A stretch of DNA of 64,000 nucleotides, from contig NZ_FXTC01000001.1 in assembly GCF_900182655.1 (NCBI RefSeq), forward strand, positions 744,001 to 808,000. Reading direction: 5' to 3'. Source of the DNA: Chryseobacterium rhizoplanae. GTDB lineage: Bacteria > Bacteroidota > Bacteroidia > Flavobacteriales > Weeksellaceae. This document shows positions 53,720-61,480 of this stretch, in pieces. Under the pieces are notes generated by a model. The model made no database searches and was not told where the DNA came from. It was given only the letters and a program-made list of their open reading frames with translations. Both the position numbers and the translations under genes were made by a program. Numbering within the stretch: the first letter of the stretch is position 1; every line of letters begins with the position of its first letter.

Positions 53720-54361
53720 ATGAATACTTATAAAATTGCCGTTATCGGCGGAACGGGAAAATCCGGTCAATATCTGGTTAAAAACCTTTTGGAAAAGGGA
53801 TATTCCCTTAAACTTTTAGTAAGACATCCTGAAAATTTTACCATTCAAAATTCCTTAATTGAGGTGGTGAAAGGAGATGTAAGATATGAAGCAGCTGTCC
53901 GTTCATTAATTGAAGGAACTGATATTGTAATGAGCACTCTGGGGCAGCCCAAAGGAGAGAAATCTATTTTCAGTGATGCTGCGAAAAATATCATCGGAGC
54001 GATGAATCATCATGGGATCAGTCGTTATATGGTAACCACAGGTTTGAGTGTGAATACACTATTTGATCAAAAAAATGAAAGAGTGAAAATGGCGACCGAC
54101 TGGATGTACCAGAATTATCCGGAAACAACTGCTGATAAGCAAAAAGAGTACGAAATTCTTATGGAAAGCAATTTGGACTGGACTTTGGTAAGATTGCCAC
54201 TCATCCATCTTACAGAAGAAAGTTTTAAAACTGAAACAAGTCTTACTGACTGTCAAGGAGAAAATATCAGCGCTTCAGATCTGGCTGAGTTTTTGGCTTC
54301 TCAGATTGAAAATTCTGAGTATATCAGGAAAAGTCCATTTTTGTATAATCTGAAAGAGTAA
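53720..54361 (+). CDS. NAD(P)-binding atypical SDR (NmrA/SnoaL-like reductase)
   Basis: The protein has 213 residues. A Rossmann fold opens with the nucleotide-binding loop IAVIGGTGKSGQYLVKNLLE (GGTGxxG) and continues LVRHPENF and VVKGDVRYEAAV, the pattern of atypical short-chain reductases that bind NAD(P)H but usually lack the YxxxK catalytic pair. Substrate unknown. It stands alone, ended by the palindromic element at 54376-54565. Confidence 0.8.
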   Translation: MNTYKIAVIGGTGKSGQYLVKNLLEKGYSLKLLVRHPENFTIQNSLIEVVKGDVRYEAAVRSLIEGTDIVMSTLGQPKGEKSIFSDAAKNIIGAMNHHGISRYMVTTGLSVNTLFDQKNERVKMATDWMYQNYPETTADKQKEYEILMESNLDWTLVRLPLIHLTEESFKTETSLTDCQGENISASDLAEFLASQIENSEYIRKSPFLYNLKE

Positions 54362-54375
54362 CTATTTTATTAATA

Positions 54376-54565
54376 AACAGAAGCAGTTGTCTCAGAAATG
54401 TCATTCTGAACATAGATTAAAGGTCTGCGAACATAGTTCTGAAATGTAGTGAAGAATCTCATATATTGGTTATCAATGAGATTCTTCCTTCGTCAGAAAT
54501 CGAAGATTCGACGTAGTCAATGACAAAGTTCAAACTATTTGAATTCTGAGACGGCTGTTTCTGTT
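54376..54565. repeat. 190-bp palindromic interspersed repeat
   Basis: The outer arms AACAGAAGCAGTTGTCTCAG.. (54376-54397) and its imperfect complement ending ..ACGGCTGTTTCTGTT (54544-54565) differ at three sites that still allow G-U pairs. Inside, ATGTCATT faces AATGACA, and the centre is the perfect 12-bp stem GAAGAATCTCAT-N13-ATGAGATTCTTC (54451-54487). The motif GTCATTCTGAAC...GTGAAGAATCTCAT is, as I recall, scattered in many flavobacterial intergenic regions. It resembles a MITE-like or REP-like element and may also end both flanking transcripts. Confidence 0.6.
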
Positions 54566-54575
54566 TTAATATCTT

Positions 54576-55343
54576 TTATTTTTTACGGCCGTACATCAAA
54601 ATACGTTTAAATGCATAGATAGCCGGATACTTTGTAAATCTTTGTGCGATGCGTGATTTAAATTCGGTAATGAAACTTTCTTTTTGATTTCCTTCCAGAC
54701 GTTCCAGATACGGCAATAATGCAGTTCCTGAAATAAATTCATATAAAGCCTCATGATCATCTGCAATAATAGGATATACCTTCTGGAAAATTTCTATATC
54801 CTGAATTCCGTTATCAAACAAAATCTGAGCATACTCATCCATCGAAAGCACCGGTGAATCACGGTTGAAATGATTTAACTGTGATGCATAAGGTTCTTCA
54901 TCTGCCATTTCCGTAAGGATTTGATTGAGGATATTCTCTTTCTGAACAGGCATCTGAATAGCGAGCTGTCCTTTGGGGGATAGCAGTCCGATGATCTTAG
55001 GAAATAAAGTTTCATGATCGTCCGTCCATTGCAGCGCTGCATTACTGAAAACAAGATCCCATTGTTGATCAGACTGTGCTGTTTCTTCAATGCTCTGAAG
55101 CTTAAAGTGTAAATGATCATTTTCAAATTTTTTCGATTTTTCAAGCATTTCTGCTGATGAATCAATTCCTAAAAATGTAGAACCTGTCAGTTTTTCGGTT
55201 AAAATGGAAGTTTGTTCTCCGGTACCACAGCCTAAGTCAATGGCTTTTATATTGTTTTCAGGCTTGATTAACGCGGCTAAATCATAAAAGGGTTTGTAGC
55301 GTACATCTTTGTATTGATCGTATAGTTCGGGATTCCAGGGCAT
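54576..55343 (-). CDS. class I SAM-dependent methyltransferase (Tam-like)
   Basis: The protein has 255 residues. It opens MPWNPELYDQYKDVRYKPFY and has the SAM motif I AIDLGCGTGEQTSILTEKL (about 34-52), then FLGIDSSAEML, and the Tam-type segment DLVFSNAALQWTDDHETLFP KI. Residue order and length match trans-aconitate 2-methyltransferase and relatives. The exact acceptor cannot be deduced. It converges with the reductase gene, with the palindromic element between them. Confidence 0.8.
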   Translation of the reverse strand: MPWNPELYDQYKDVRYKPFYDLAALIKPENNIKAIDLGCGTGEQTSILTEKLTGSTFLGIDSSAEMLEKSKKFENDHLHFKLQSIEETAQSDQQWDLVFSNAALQWTDDHETLFPKIIGLLSPKGQLAIQMPVQKENILNQILTEMADEEPYASQLNHFNRDSPVLSMDEYAQILFDNGIQDIEIFQKVYPIIADDHEALYEFISGTALLPYLERLEGNQKESFITEFKSRIAQRFTKYPAIYAFKRILMYGRKK

Positions 55344-55431
55344 AAAAATAATTTTGAAGTGATATATAAAGGTAAAGAATCTATTTTAAAACAGGTGTCA
55401 AAATGCGGCCCGTTATTATTTAAATCAGCAT

Positions 55432-55467
55432 AAAAAAAGCGACTGTTACTAAAACGGTCGCTTTTAA
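55432..55467. terminator. terminator of uvrA (bidirectional)
   Basis: AAAAGCGACTGTT (55435-55447) pairs with AACGGTCGCTTTT (55453-55465) over 13 bp with one G-U and a 5-base loop. A-run on the left and T-rich sequence on the right give U-tracts in either direction. It lies 4 bases beyond the uvrA stop. Confidence 0.8.
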
Positions 55468-55469
55468 TT

Positions 55470-58277
55470 TTATTGTTCAAGTTTTTCCTTGATGTATTTT
55501 GCGGTGTAAGACTTTTTATTTTTTGTCAGGTCTTCAGGAGTTCCTGCAAATACAACTTCACCACCGTGTTTTCCTGCTTCCGGACCAATATCAATGATGT
55601 AATCGGCACATTTGATGATATCCGGCTGGTGTTCAATAACAATCACAGAATGGCCTAGGTCAATCAATGCCTGCAGTGATTTCAACAGCTTCTGAATATC
55701 ATGGAAATGCAGTCCTGTGGAAGGTTCATCAAAGATAAACAAGGTTTTATCCGTCGTTACCCCTTTTACAAGAAATGAAGCCAGTTTTACACGCTGTGCC
55801 TCACCACCGGAAAGGGTAGAAGAGCTTTGTCCGAGCTGCAGATATCCTAAACCTACTTCCTGAAGAGGTCTCAGTTTCGTTACAATCTTTTCTTCATTAT
55901 TATCTTTAAAAAATTCCAGCGCTTCATTTACGGTCATATGAAGAATATCCGAGATGTTTTTCTCATCAAATTTCACCTCAAGAATCTCGTTTTTGAATCG
56001 TGTGCCTTTACAAACTTCGCATTCAAGCTCGATGTCTGCCATGAACTGCATAGAAACATTGATCACACCTTCTCCTTTACATTCATCACATCTTCCGCCA
56101 TCTACGTTGAAGGAGAAATGTTTAGGTTTGTAACCCATCATTTTCGCTACTTTCTGCTTGGCAAAAAGATCACGAATGTCATCATAAGCCTTCAGATAGG
56201 TTACCGGATTTGAACGGGATGATTTTCCGATCGGATTCTGATCAATCAATTCAATGTTTTTGATCAGTTTTTTCGGGAATTCTACAGAATCATAGTCTCC
56301 TTTTTTACCACCCATTCCAAGCTGGATCTGAATGTCATTCGTAAGGATTTCTTTCATCAGAGTAGATTTTCCGCTTCCTGAAACTCCGGAAATAACAACC
56401 AGGCTTTCCAGTGGAACATCTACATCTATATTTTTAAGGTTGTTCTGACGGGCTCCTTTAATATGAATCCATTCTTTTCCTTTTCTTCGTTTCTTCGGAA
56501 CTTCAATTTCCAGCCTTCCCGTAAGGTATTCTGAAGTAAGGGTGTTGGCTTTTTTCAGATCTTTATAATCTCCTGCAAATACCAGTTCACCGCCAAGGTA
56601 ACCGGCTTCCGGACCAATATCAATAATATAATCCGCAGCTCTCATTACATCTTCATCGTGTTCTACCACAATTACGGTATTTCCAAGGTCACGAAGATTT
56701 TTCAATACTTCAATCAGGTTTTCTGTATCTTTGGAGTGAAGACCGATAGAAGGCTCATCCAGGATATAAATGGAACCTACCAAAGAACTCCCTAAGCTGG
56801 TTGCTAAGTTGATTCTCTGACTTTCGCCTCCTGAAAGTGTATTGGAAGTTCTGTTTAATGTTAAATAGCCTAATCCTACTTTTAATAAAAATTCCAGACG
56901 GGTTGTAATTTCATAGATCAGCCTTTTAGCCACCTCTTTGTCATGATCTGAAAGCTTTAGTCCATTGATTACCGGAGCCAGCTCATCCAAAGGAAGTTCT
57001 ATCATCGACTGGATATTATGTCCGTCAACTTTTACCCAGCTTGTTTCTTCACGCAGTCTCAATCCTTCACACGTAGGACAAAGGGTTTTTCCTCTGTAGC
57101 GTGAAAGCATTACTCTGTACTGGATTTTATATAAATTTTCTTCAAGCATTTTGAAGAAATTATTGATGGATGGGAAACTGCTTTTTCCGTCACCTTTCCA
57201 AAGGAAATTTTTCTGCTCTTTTGTTAATTGGTGATACGGTTTGTGAATAGGGAAGTCACCTGCTTTTTTGATGAAATCTTTTTTCCACTCACTCATGGTT
57301 TCACCTCTCCAGCTTACAACGGCATCTTCGTAGATGGATAATGTTTTATTGGGAACTACAAGATCTTCGTCTATTCCGATTACTTTCCCGTATCCTTCAC
57401 ATGCAGGACATGCTCCGTATGGATTATTAAAGCTGAAAAAATGAACATTCGGTTCAAGAAATTCAATTCCGTCCAGTTCAAACTTATTGGAGAATTCCTT
57501 TACTTTTTCAGTATCTGTATTTTTCAATGAACAGTAGCCGCGCCCTTCATAAAATGCCATCTGAATAGAATCCGCAAGTCTCTGCAAAAAGCTTTCGTCT
57601 TCTTCATAAGAGAAACGGTCAATGACAAGATTGATCGTCATTCCTTTTTCAGGAGCAAATCCAAAGCTTTCAAGATCTTCGATTCCTGCTAAGTTTCCGT
57701 TGATTTCAAGTCTTGTGAAACCTGCAAGTTTTAAGACATTCAGTGTTTCTTTAAAATTGTCAGCATCGTATTCCAAAGGAGCCGTCAATAAGAAAGACGT
57801 ATCTTTTTTAGATGCTTTGATAAAATCTACCACATCAGAAACCGAATCTTTTTTCACTTCTTCACCCGAAACAGGAGAAAACGTTTTCCCGATTCTGGCA
57901 AAAAGAAGTTTCATATAATCGTAGATCTCCGTAGAGGTTCCTACCGTAGAACGCGGATTGGAAGAAATTACTTTCTGCTGGATCGCAATAGACGGCGCAA
58001 GCCCTTTAATGTCATCTACTTTCGGTTTTTCTAATTTCCCCAAAAACTGACGCGCATAAGAACTTAAACTTTCAACATATCTTCTCTGCCCTTCAGCATA
58101 AATGGTATCAAAGGCCAGAGATGACTTACCGCTTCCTGAAACGCCTGTAATAACAATCAGTTTATTCTTCGGGATCAGGACATCTATATGTTTCAGATTG
58201 TTAAGATGTGCATTCTTAACAAAAATCTGTTTTTTTATGTCTATTTCTGTTGTATTAGCCATATTTTGTTTATTCAT
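55470..58277 (-). CDS. uvrA: excinuclease ABC subunit A (UvrA)
   Basis: The protein has 935 residues. It has two ABC ATPase halves: Walker A GVSGSGKSSLAFDTIYAEGQ at the N-terminus and GVSGSGKSTLMKEILTND in the second half, signatures LSGGESQRINLA and LSGGEAQRVKLA, and Walker B YILDEPSIGLHSKD and FIFDEPSTGLHFHD. Zinc-binding Cys pairs are in CPACEGYGK, CPTCEGLRLR and CDECKGEG...CEVCKGTRF. It finds bulky DNA damage and loads UvrB. Start could be either the first ATG (58277) or a second ATG five codons in (58262, MANTTEIDIKK). A minus-strand -7 element (TAATTTTG) lies at 58443-58450. Only one copy is in view, so it may be the main UvrA or a second paralogue. Confidence 0.92.
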   Translation of the reverse strand: MNKQNMANTTEIDIKKQIFVKNAHLNNLKHIDVLIPKNKLIVITGVSGSGKSSLAFDTIYAEGQRRYVESLSSYARQFLGKLEKPKVDDIKGLAPSIAIQQKVISSNPRSTVGTSTEIYDYMKLLFARIGKTFSPVSGEEVKKDSVSDVVDFIKASKKDTSFLLTAPLEYDADNFKETLNVLKLAGFTRLEINGNLAGIEDLESFGFAPEKGMTINLVIDRFSYEEDESFLQRLADSIQMAFYEGRGYCSLKNTDTEKVKEFSNKFELDGIEFLEPNVHFFSFNNPYGACPACEGYGKVIGIDEDLVVPNKTLSIYEDAVVSWRGETMSEWKKDFIKKAGDFPIHKPYHQLTKEQKNFLWKGDGKSSFPSINNFFKMLEENLYKIQYRVMLSRYRGKTLCPTCEGLRLREETSWVKVDGHNIQSMIELPLDELAPVINGLKLSDHDKEVAKRLIYEITTRLEFLLKVGLGYLTLNRTSNTLSGGESQRINLATSLGSSLVGSIYILDEPSIGLHSKDTENLIEVLKNLRDLGNTVIVVEHDEDVMRAADYIIDIGPEAGYLGGELVFAGDYKDLKKANTLTSEYLTGRLEIEVPKKRRKGKEWIHIKGARQNNLKNIDVDVPLESLVVISGVSGSGKSTLMKEILTNDIQIQLGMGGKKGDYDSVEFPKKLIKNIELIDQNPIGKSSRSNPVTYLKAYDDIRDLFAKQKVAKMMGYKPKHFSFNVDGGRCDECKGEGVINVSMQFMADIELECEVCKGTRFKNEILEVKFDEKNISDILHMTVNEALEFFKDNNEEKIVTKLRPLQEVGLGYLQLGQSSSTLSGGEAQRVKLASFLVKGVTTDKTLFIFDEPSTGLHFHDIQKLLKSLQALIDLGHSVIVIEHQPDIIKCADYIIDIGPEAGKHGGEVVFAGTPEDLTKNKKSYTAKYIKEKLEQ

Positions 58278-58705
58278 AAAAGTGACTGTACAGCATAAGG
58301 CTGCCAGTATAATGGTGTTTTGCCACAGAATATTCCAAGGCTGTCATCAATTGAATTTTTCCTCTATTCTTAAATCTGTCTGATATTTTTAGTTAAAAAA
58401 TACAGTTGAAACAGAATAGTTTCATCATAAAATTAAGACCCACAAAATTACGAATTTTTAGTGAAAATTTTATGCATATATTATTGTTAAAAATTATTAT
58501 TATAAATGGTAAATCAGGGGAATAAAATGGGAAAATAATCATCGGAAAATGATAAAATGAAGCTGATTTTGTGATTTATTCTTGTTTTACCGTTTATTTT
58601 ACTGTACTTTATATAGTTTTAGAAAATATGTTAAATTTTTTTATGAAACTATTGTTTTGTATTTTAAAATTATTTAAAATTGTACCCTTAAATATGTACT
58701 AAGAA
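58278..58705. other. intergenic region upstream of uvrA
   Basis: No gene was found. The -7 element for uvrA (58443-58450, minus) would give a leader of about 160 bases. The stretch 58600-58700 is extremely AT-rich and probably contains the promoter of the short transcript that ends at 58801. Confidence 0.4.
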
Positions 58706-58756
58706 ATGAGAAAATTATTCAGAGATCTGGTTACACATTTAATGAAGAAAAGATAG
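58706..58756 (+). CDS. candidate 16-residue peptide in a short transcript
   Basis: ATG at 58706 opens MRKLFRDLVTHLMKKR and stops at 58754-58756. It is amphipathic and cationic. A strong terminator follows 17 bases later, so the whole unit (about 58690-58801) looks like a tiny transcript. It may be a small peptide, a leader, or a coincidental frame within a small RNA. Confidence 0.35.
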   Translation: MRKLFRDLVTHLMKKR

Positions 58757-58772
58757 AATTACTCCCTCACAC

Positions 58773-58802
58773 AGATGCAGCATTACGCTGCATCTTTTTT
58801 TA
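58773..58802 (+). terminator. strong rightward terminator with no annotated gene upstream
   Basis: AGATGCAGC-ATTAC-GCTGCATCT, a perfect 9-bp stem with a run of seven or eight T. No plus-strand gene of normal size precedes it, so it must end a small RNA or the 16-codon unit, or act as an attenuator before the TonB receptor gene 80 bases on. Confidence 0.8.
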
Positions 58803-58880
58803 TGACAACTATCATTTGCCTGTCTTGGTGAACTCCCTTACTTTTGGAATCTGTTATAAAAGAAAACTACGGAAACGATT

Positions 58881-60692
58881 ATGATCAAAAAGATAGGAAG
58901 TGCTTTTTTTCTGGGATCTTTACTTTGGGTACATGCACAGGAGAAGACAACAGATATTGAAAGCATTGAATTTCAGGGAAAATTTATCTCTACACCTTAT
59001 AAAAGTGCCAATCAGAATATCAGCGTTATCAGCAGAGAAGATATTGTAAATTCTCCGGCTAAAAGTATAGACGAAATTCTTCAGCAGGTACCCGGTATGG
59101 ATATCAGAAGGAGAGGAGCCAATGGGGTGCAGAGTGATATCGGTTTCCGGGGAAGTTCTTTTGAGCAGGTTCTTCTGCTTCTGAACGGAATCAGGATGAA
59201 TGACTCCCAGACCGGACATAACAATATGAATATTCCGGTTGATCTGGATGAGGTAGAAAAGATTGAAATTATAAAAGGGCCTGCTGCCAGACGTTTCGGG
59301 CAGAATGCTTATGCCGGTGTTATCAATATTATTACTAAAACTGTTCCCGGAAAGAAAGTGAAGATCAGTGCAGAAGGGGGAGATTTCAGTACGTATGGTC
59401 TTGGCTTCAATGCACAGATAGGAAATGAAAAGTTTACCAATTCCCTTCAGGCCAATTCTGCTTCTTCAGAAGGTTATATGTTTAATACTGATTATGAGAT
59501 CAGAAATGTTTTTTATCAGGGAAAACTGAATATTAAAAACGGAGATGTGAGAGTACAGGCAGGTTTTTCGGAAAAGAAATTCGGGGCCAATGGTTTTTAT
59601 GCTTCCAAAGATGCAACAAAGCAGTATGAAGAGACACAGGCATCTATTGTAAGTGTAGCTCACCAACAGACGTTTGGGAAACTAAAGCTTAATTCAAATG
59701 TATACTGGAGAAGAGGTCAGGATATGTATCTTTATAACAGATGGGATCCTGATTTTTACAGAAATATGCACATTGGAAATAACGTAGGCGGTGAAGTAAA
59801 TTCCAGCTACCAATGGGGGTTGGGTACAACCGGAATTGGAGTAGAGCTTAGAAAAGAATTTTTGGTGAGCAGTAATCTGGGTGATAGAAACCGCTTTGTA
59901 TCTCAGGTTTTCTTTGAACATCATTTTTCATTACTGGATAAAAAACTGAACATCAGTCCGGGAATTTCATGGGCTAACTACTCTAAAGAAGGAAATTTCT
60001 TTTATCCTGGTCTGGATGTCGGCTATAACTTTACTCCTAATAGTAAAATCTACGGAAATATTGCAAAAGTACATCGTATACCTACCTTCACCGAACTTTT
60101 TTATATAAGTAAAACAGAACAGGGAAATCCGGACTTACAGCCTGAAAATGCGCTTTCATCCGAGGTAGGATATCAATATCAAAATAACAGAATTTTAGCT
60201 AAAATAAGCGGGTTTTTAAGGAATTCCAGCAATTCTATTGACTGGGTTAAAAATGACCCGGGTGACAAAGTATGGTTTGCCCAAAATGTAGGAGATATCA
60301 AAACCAAAGGAATAGAAGCAGAGTGGAGTCATAGGCCGGTAGACTGGTTTAAATACACGGTTGGGTATACTTATATCGACAGCAAATATGAAGAGAAAAA
60401 TGGATTGGTTTCGAGATACATTCTTGACAACCTGAGACATCAGTTTATTTCCAAATTAGAGGTGAAATTCCTGAAAAACTTTACCAACGAGCTTGTTTAC
60501 CGTTATAATGAAAGAGTAAATCTGGGAACTTATAATCTTGTTGATGAAAAGCTGAGTTTTGCTAAAAAGGACTACTCAGTATATGTTTTGATTAACAATA
60601 TTACCAATACAAACTACACGGAAGCATTTGGAGTAGCAATGCCGCAAAGGTGGTTCCACATTGGGTTTTCTTACACAATTAATATTAAGTAG
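58881..60692 (+). CDS. TonB-dependent outer-membrane receptor
   Basis: The protein has 603 residues. A signal peptide (IGSAFFLGSLLWVHAQ) precedes a plug (ISREDIVNSPAKSIDEILQQ VPGMDIRRRG, GFRGSSFEQVLLLLNGIRMN, EKIEIIKGPAARRFGQNAYA GVINIIT) and a beta-barrel ending in FHIGFSYTINIK. It is the BtuB/FepA-like type of about 600 residues, without the carboxypeptidase-like domain of SusC. The ligand is unknown; siderophores, cobalamin and heme are options. The barrel motif KVHRIPTFTELFYIS with NPDLQPENALSSEVGYQY is typical. A terminator at 58773-58802 separates it from anything upstream. Confidence 0.9.
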   Translation: MIKKIGSAFFLGSLLWVHAQEKTTDIESIEFQGKFISTPYKSANQNISVISREDIVNSPAKSIDEILQQVPGMDIRRRGANGVQSDIGFRGSSFEQVLLLLNGIRMNDSQTGHNNMNIPVDLDEVEKIEIIKGPAARRFGQNAYAGVINIITKTVPGKKVKISAEGGDFSTYGLGFNAQIGNEKFTNSLQANSASSEGYMFNTDYEIRNVFYQGKLNIKNGDVRVQAGFSEKKFGANGFYASKDATKQYEETQASIVSVAHQQTFGKLKLNSNVYWRRGQDMYLYNRWDPDFYRNMHIGNNVGGEVNSSYQWGLGTTGIGVELRKEFLVSSNLGDRNRFVSQVFFEHHFSLLDKKLNISPGISWANYSKEGNFFYPGLDVGYNFTPNSKIYGNIAKVHRIPTFTELFYISKTEQGNPDLQPENALSSEVGYQYQNNRILAKISGFLRNSSNSIDWVKNDPGDKVWFAQNVGDIKTKGIEAEWSHRPVDWFKYTVGYTYIDSKYEEKNGLVSRYILDNLRHQFISKLEVKFLKNFTNELVYRYNERVNLGTYNLVDEKLSFAKKDYSVYVLINNITNTNYTEAFGVAMPQRWFHIGFSYTINIK

Positions 60693-60743
60693 GTGTTAAT
60701 TTAATATTAATGAAAGTTAATATTAACAAATTGTTAAAAAATA

Positions 60744-60751
60744 TACATTTG
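60744..60751 (+). promoter_or_regulatory. -7 element before the DUF2490 gene
   Basis: TACATTTG matches TAnnTTTG, placing transcription start near 60758, only a few bases before the ATG at 60764. It argues against the longer start at 60710, which would lie upstream of the promoter. No good TTTG at the usual distance. Confidence 0.45.
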
Positions 60752-60763
60752 CAAAAATTTTTT

Positions 60764-61480
60764 ATGAAACGTCTTATAGGCTTAGGTTTACTACTTGGTA
60801 TTTCTTTTTTTAAAGCACAGGAACATATTTCCAGCTTCAATGCAGTGACTCTGACCTATAAGTTTCATCCGAAATTTTTCCTTTATGCAGAAGGACAGAT
60901 GCGTGGTAATGAAGATTATACCTACCCTGATTATTATGAGATAAAAGGGGGAATAGGGTATAATCTTACCAAAGATCACAAGCCTTTCATAGGATTGGGA
61001 AGATATGTCAACTATAAAGACCATAGTTTAAGCAGAGAGGAGTTCAGGGTATGGCTTCAGGATGTGATTGATATTAAAAAAGGCATCGTGAAGTTTGAAA
61101 ACCGTTTTCGTGTTGAGAAAAGCTGGTTCTATGAGCCTAAAACAGATCTTACTTCCCAGAGAATGCGCTACAGATACCGTCTGAATGTAAGTGTTCCTTT
61201 AAATTCCAAAACCATTAAAAAAGGAACTGTCTTCGCTAATGCGTATGACGAAATCTTCTTTGTGAGCCCAATGAAGCCTAGTTTTGCCAGAAACAGAGTG
61301 TATGGCGGGTTTGGCTATCAGATTGATGATTACTTTGGAATCGTGAGCGGATATCTTTGGCAGCGTGAATTTGAAGCAAAAGGGAATAAAAATTTACATT
61401 TTATTTATCTTGCCTTAAACATCAACATTGATGGAACGAACCATCACACGAAGACCTACGATTTCCCGGGTGCAGATTAA
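60764..61480 (+). CDS. DUF2490 family protein (small outer-membrane barrel)
   Basis: The protein has 238 residues from the ATG at 60764 (MKRLIGLGLLLGISFFKAQ, a signal peptide). The body has the DUF2490 pattern: NAVTLTYKFHPKFFLYAEGQ MRG, YEIKGGIGYNL and VKFENRFRVEKSWF, and alternating strands that end with a His- and Asp-containing tail. Likely an outer-membrane barrel of unknown function. The final codons overlap the stop of the converging protease gene by 4 bases. Confidence 0.85.
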   Translation: MKRLIGLGLLLGISFFKAQEHISSFNAVTLTYKFHPKFFLYAEGQMRGNEDYTYPDYYEIKGGIGYNLTKDHKPFIGLGRYVNYKDHSLSREEFRVWLQDVIDIKKGIVKFENRFRVEKSWFYEPKTDLTSQRMRYRYRLNVSVPLNSKTIKKGTVFANAYDEIFFVSPMKPSFARNRVYGGFGYQIDDYFGIVSGYLWQREFEAKGNKNLHFIYLALNINIDGTNHHTKTYDFPGAD

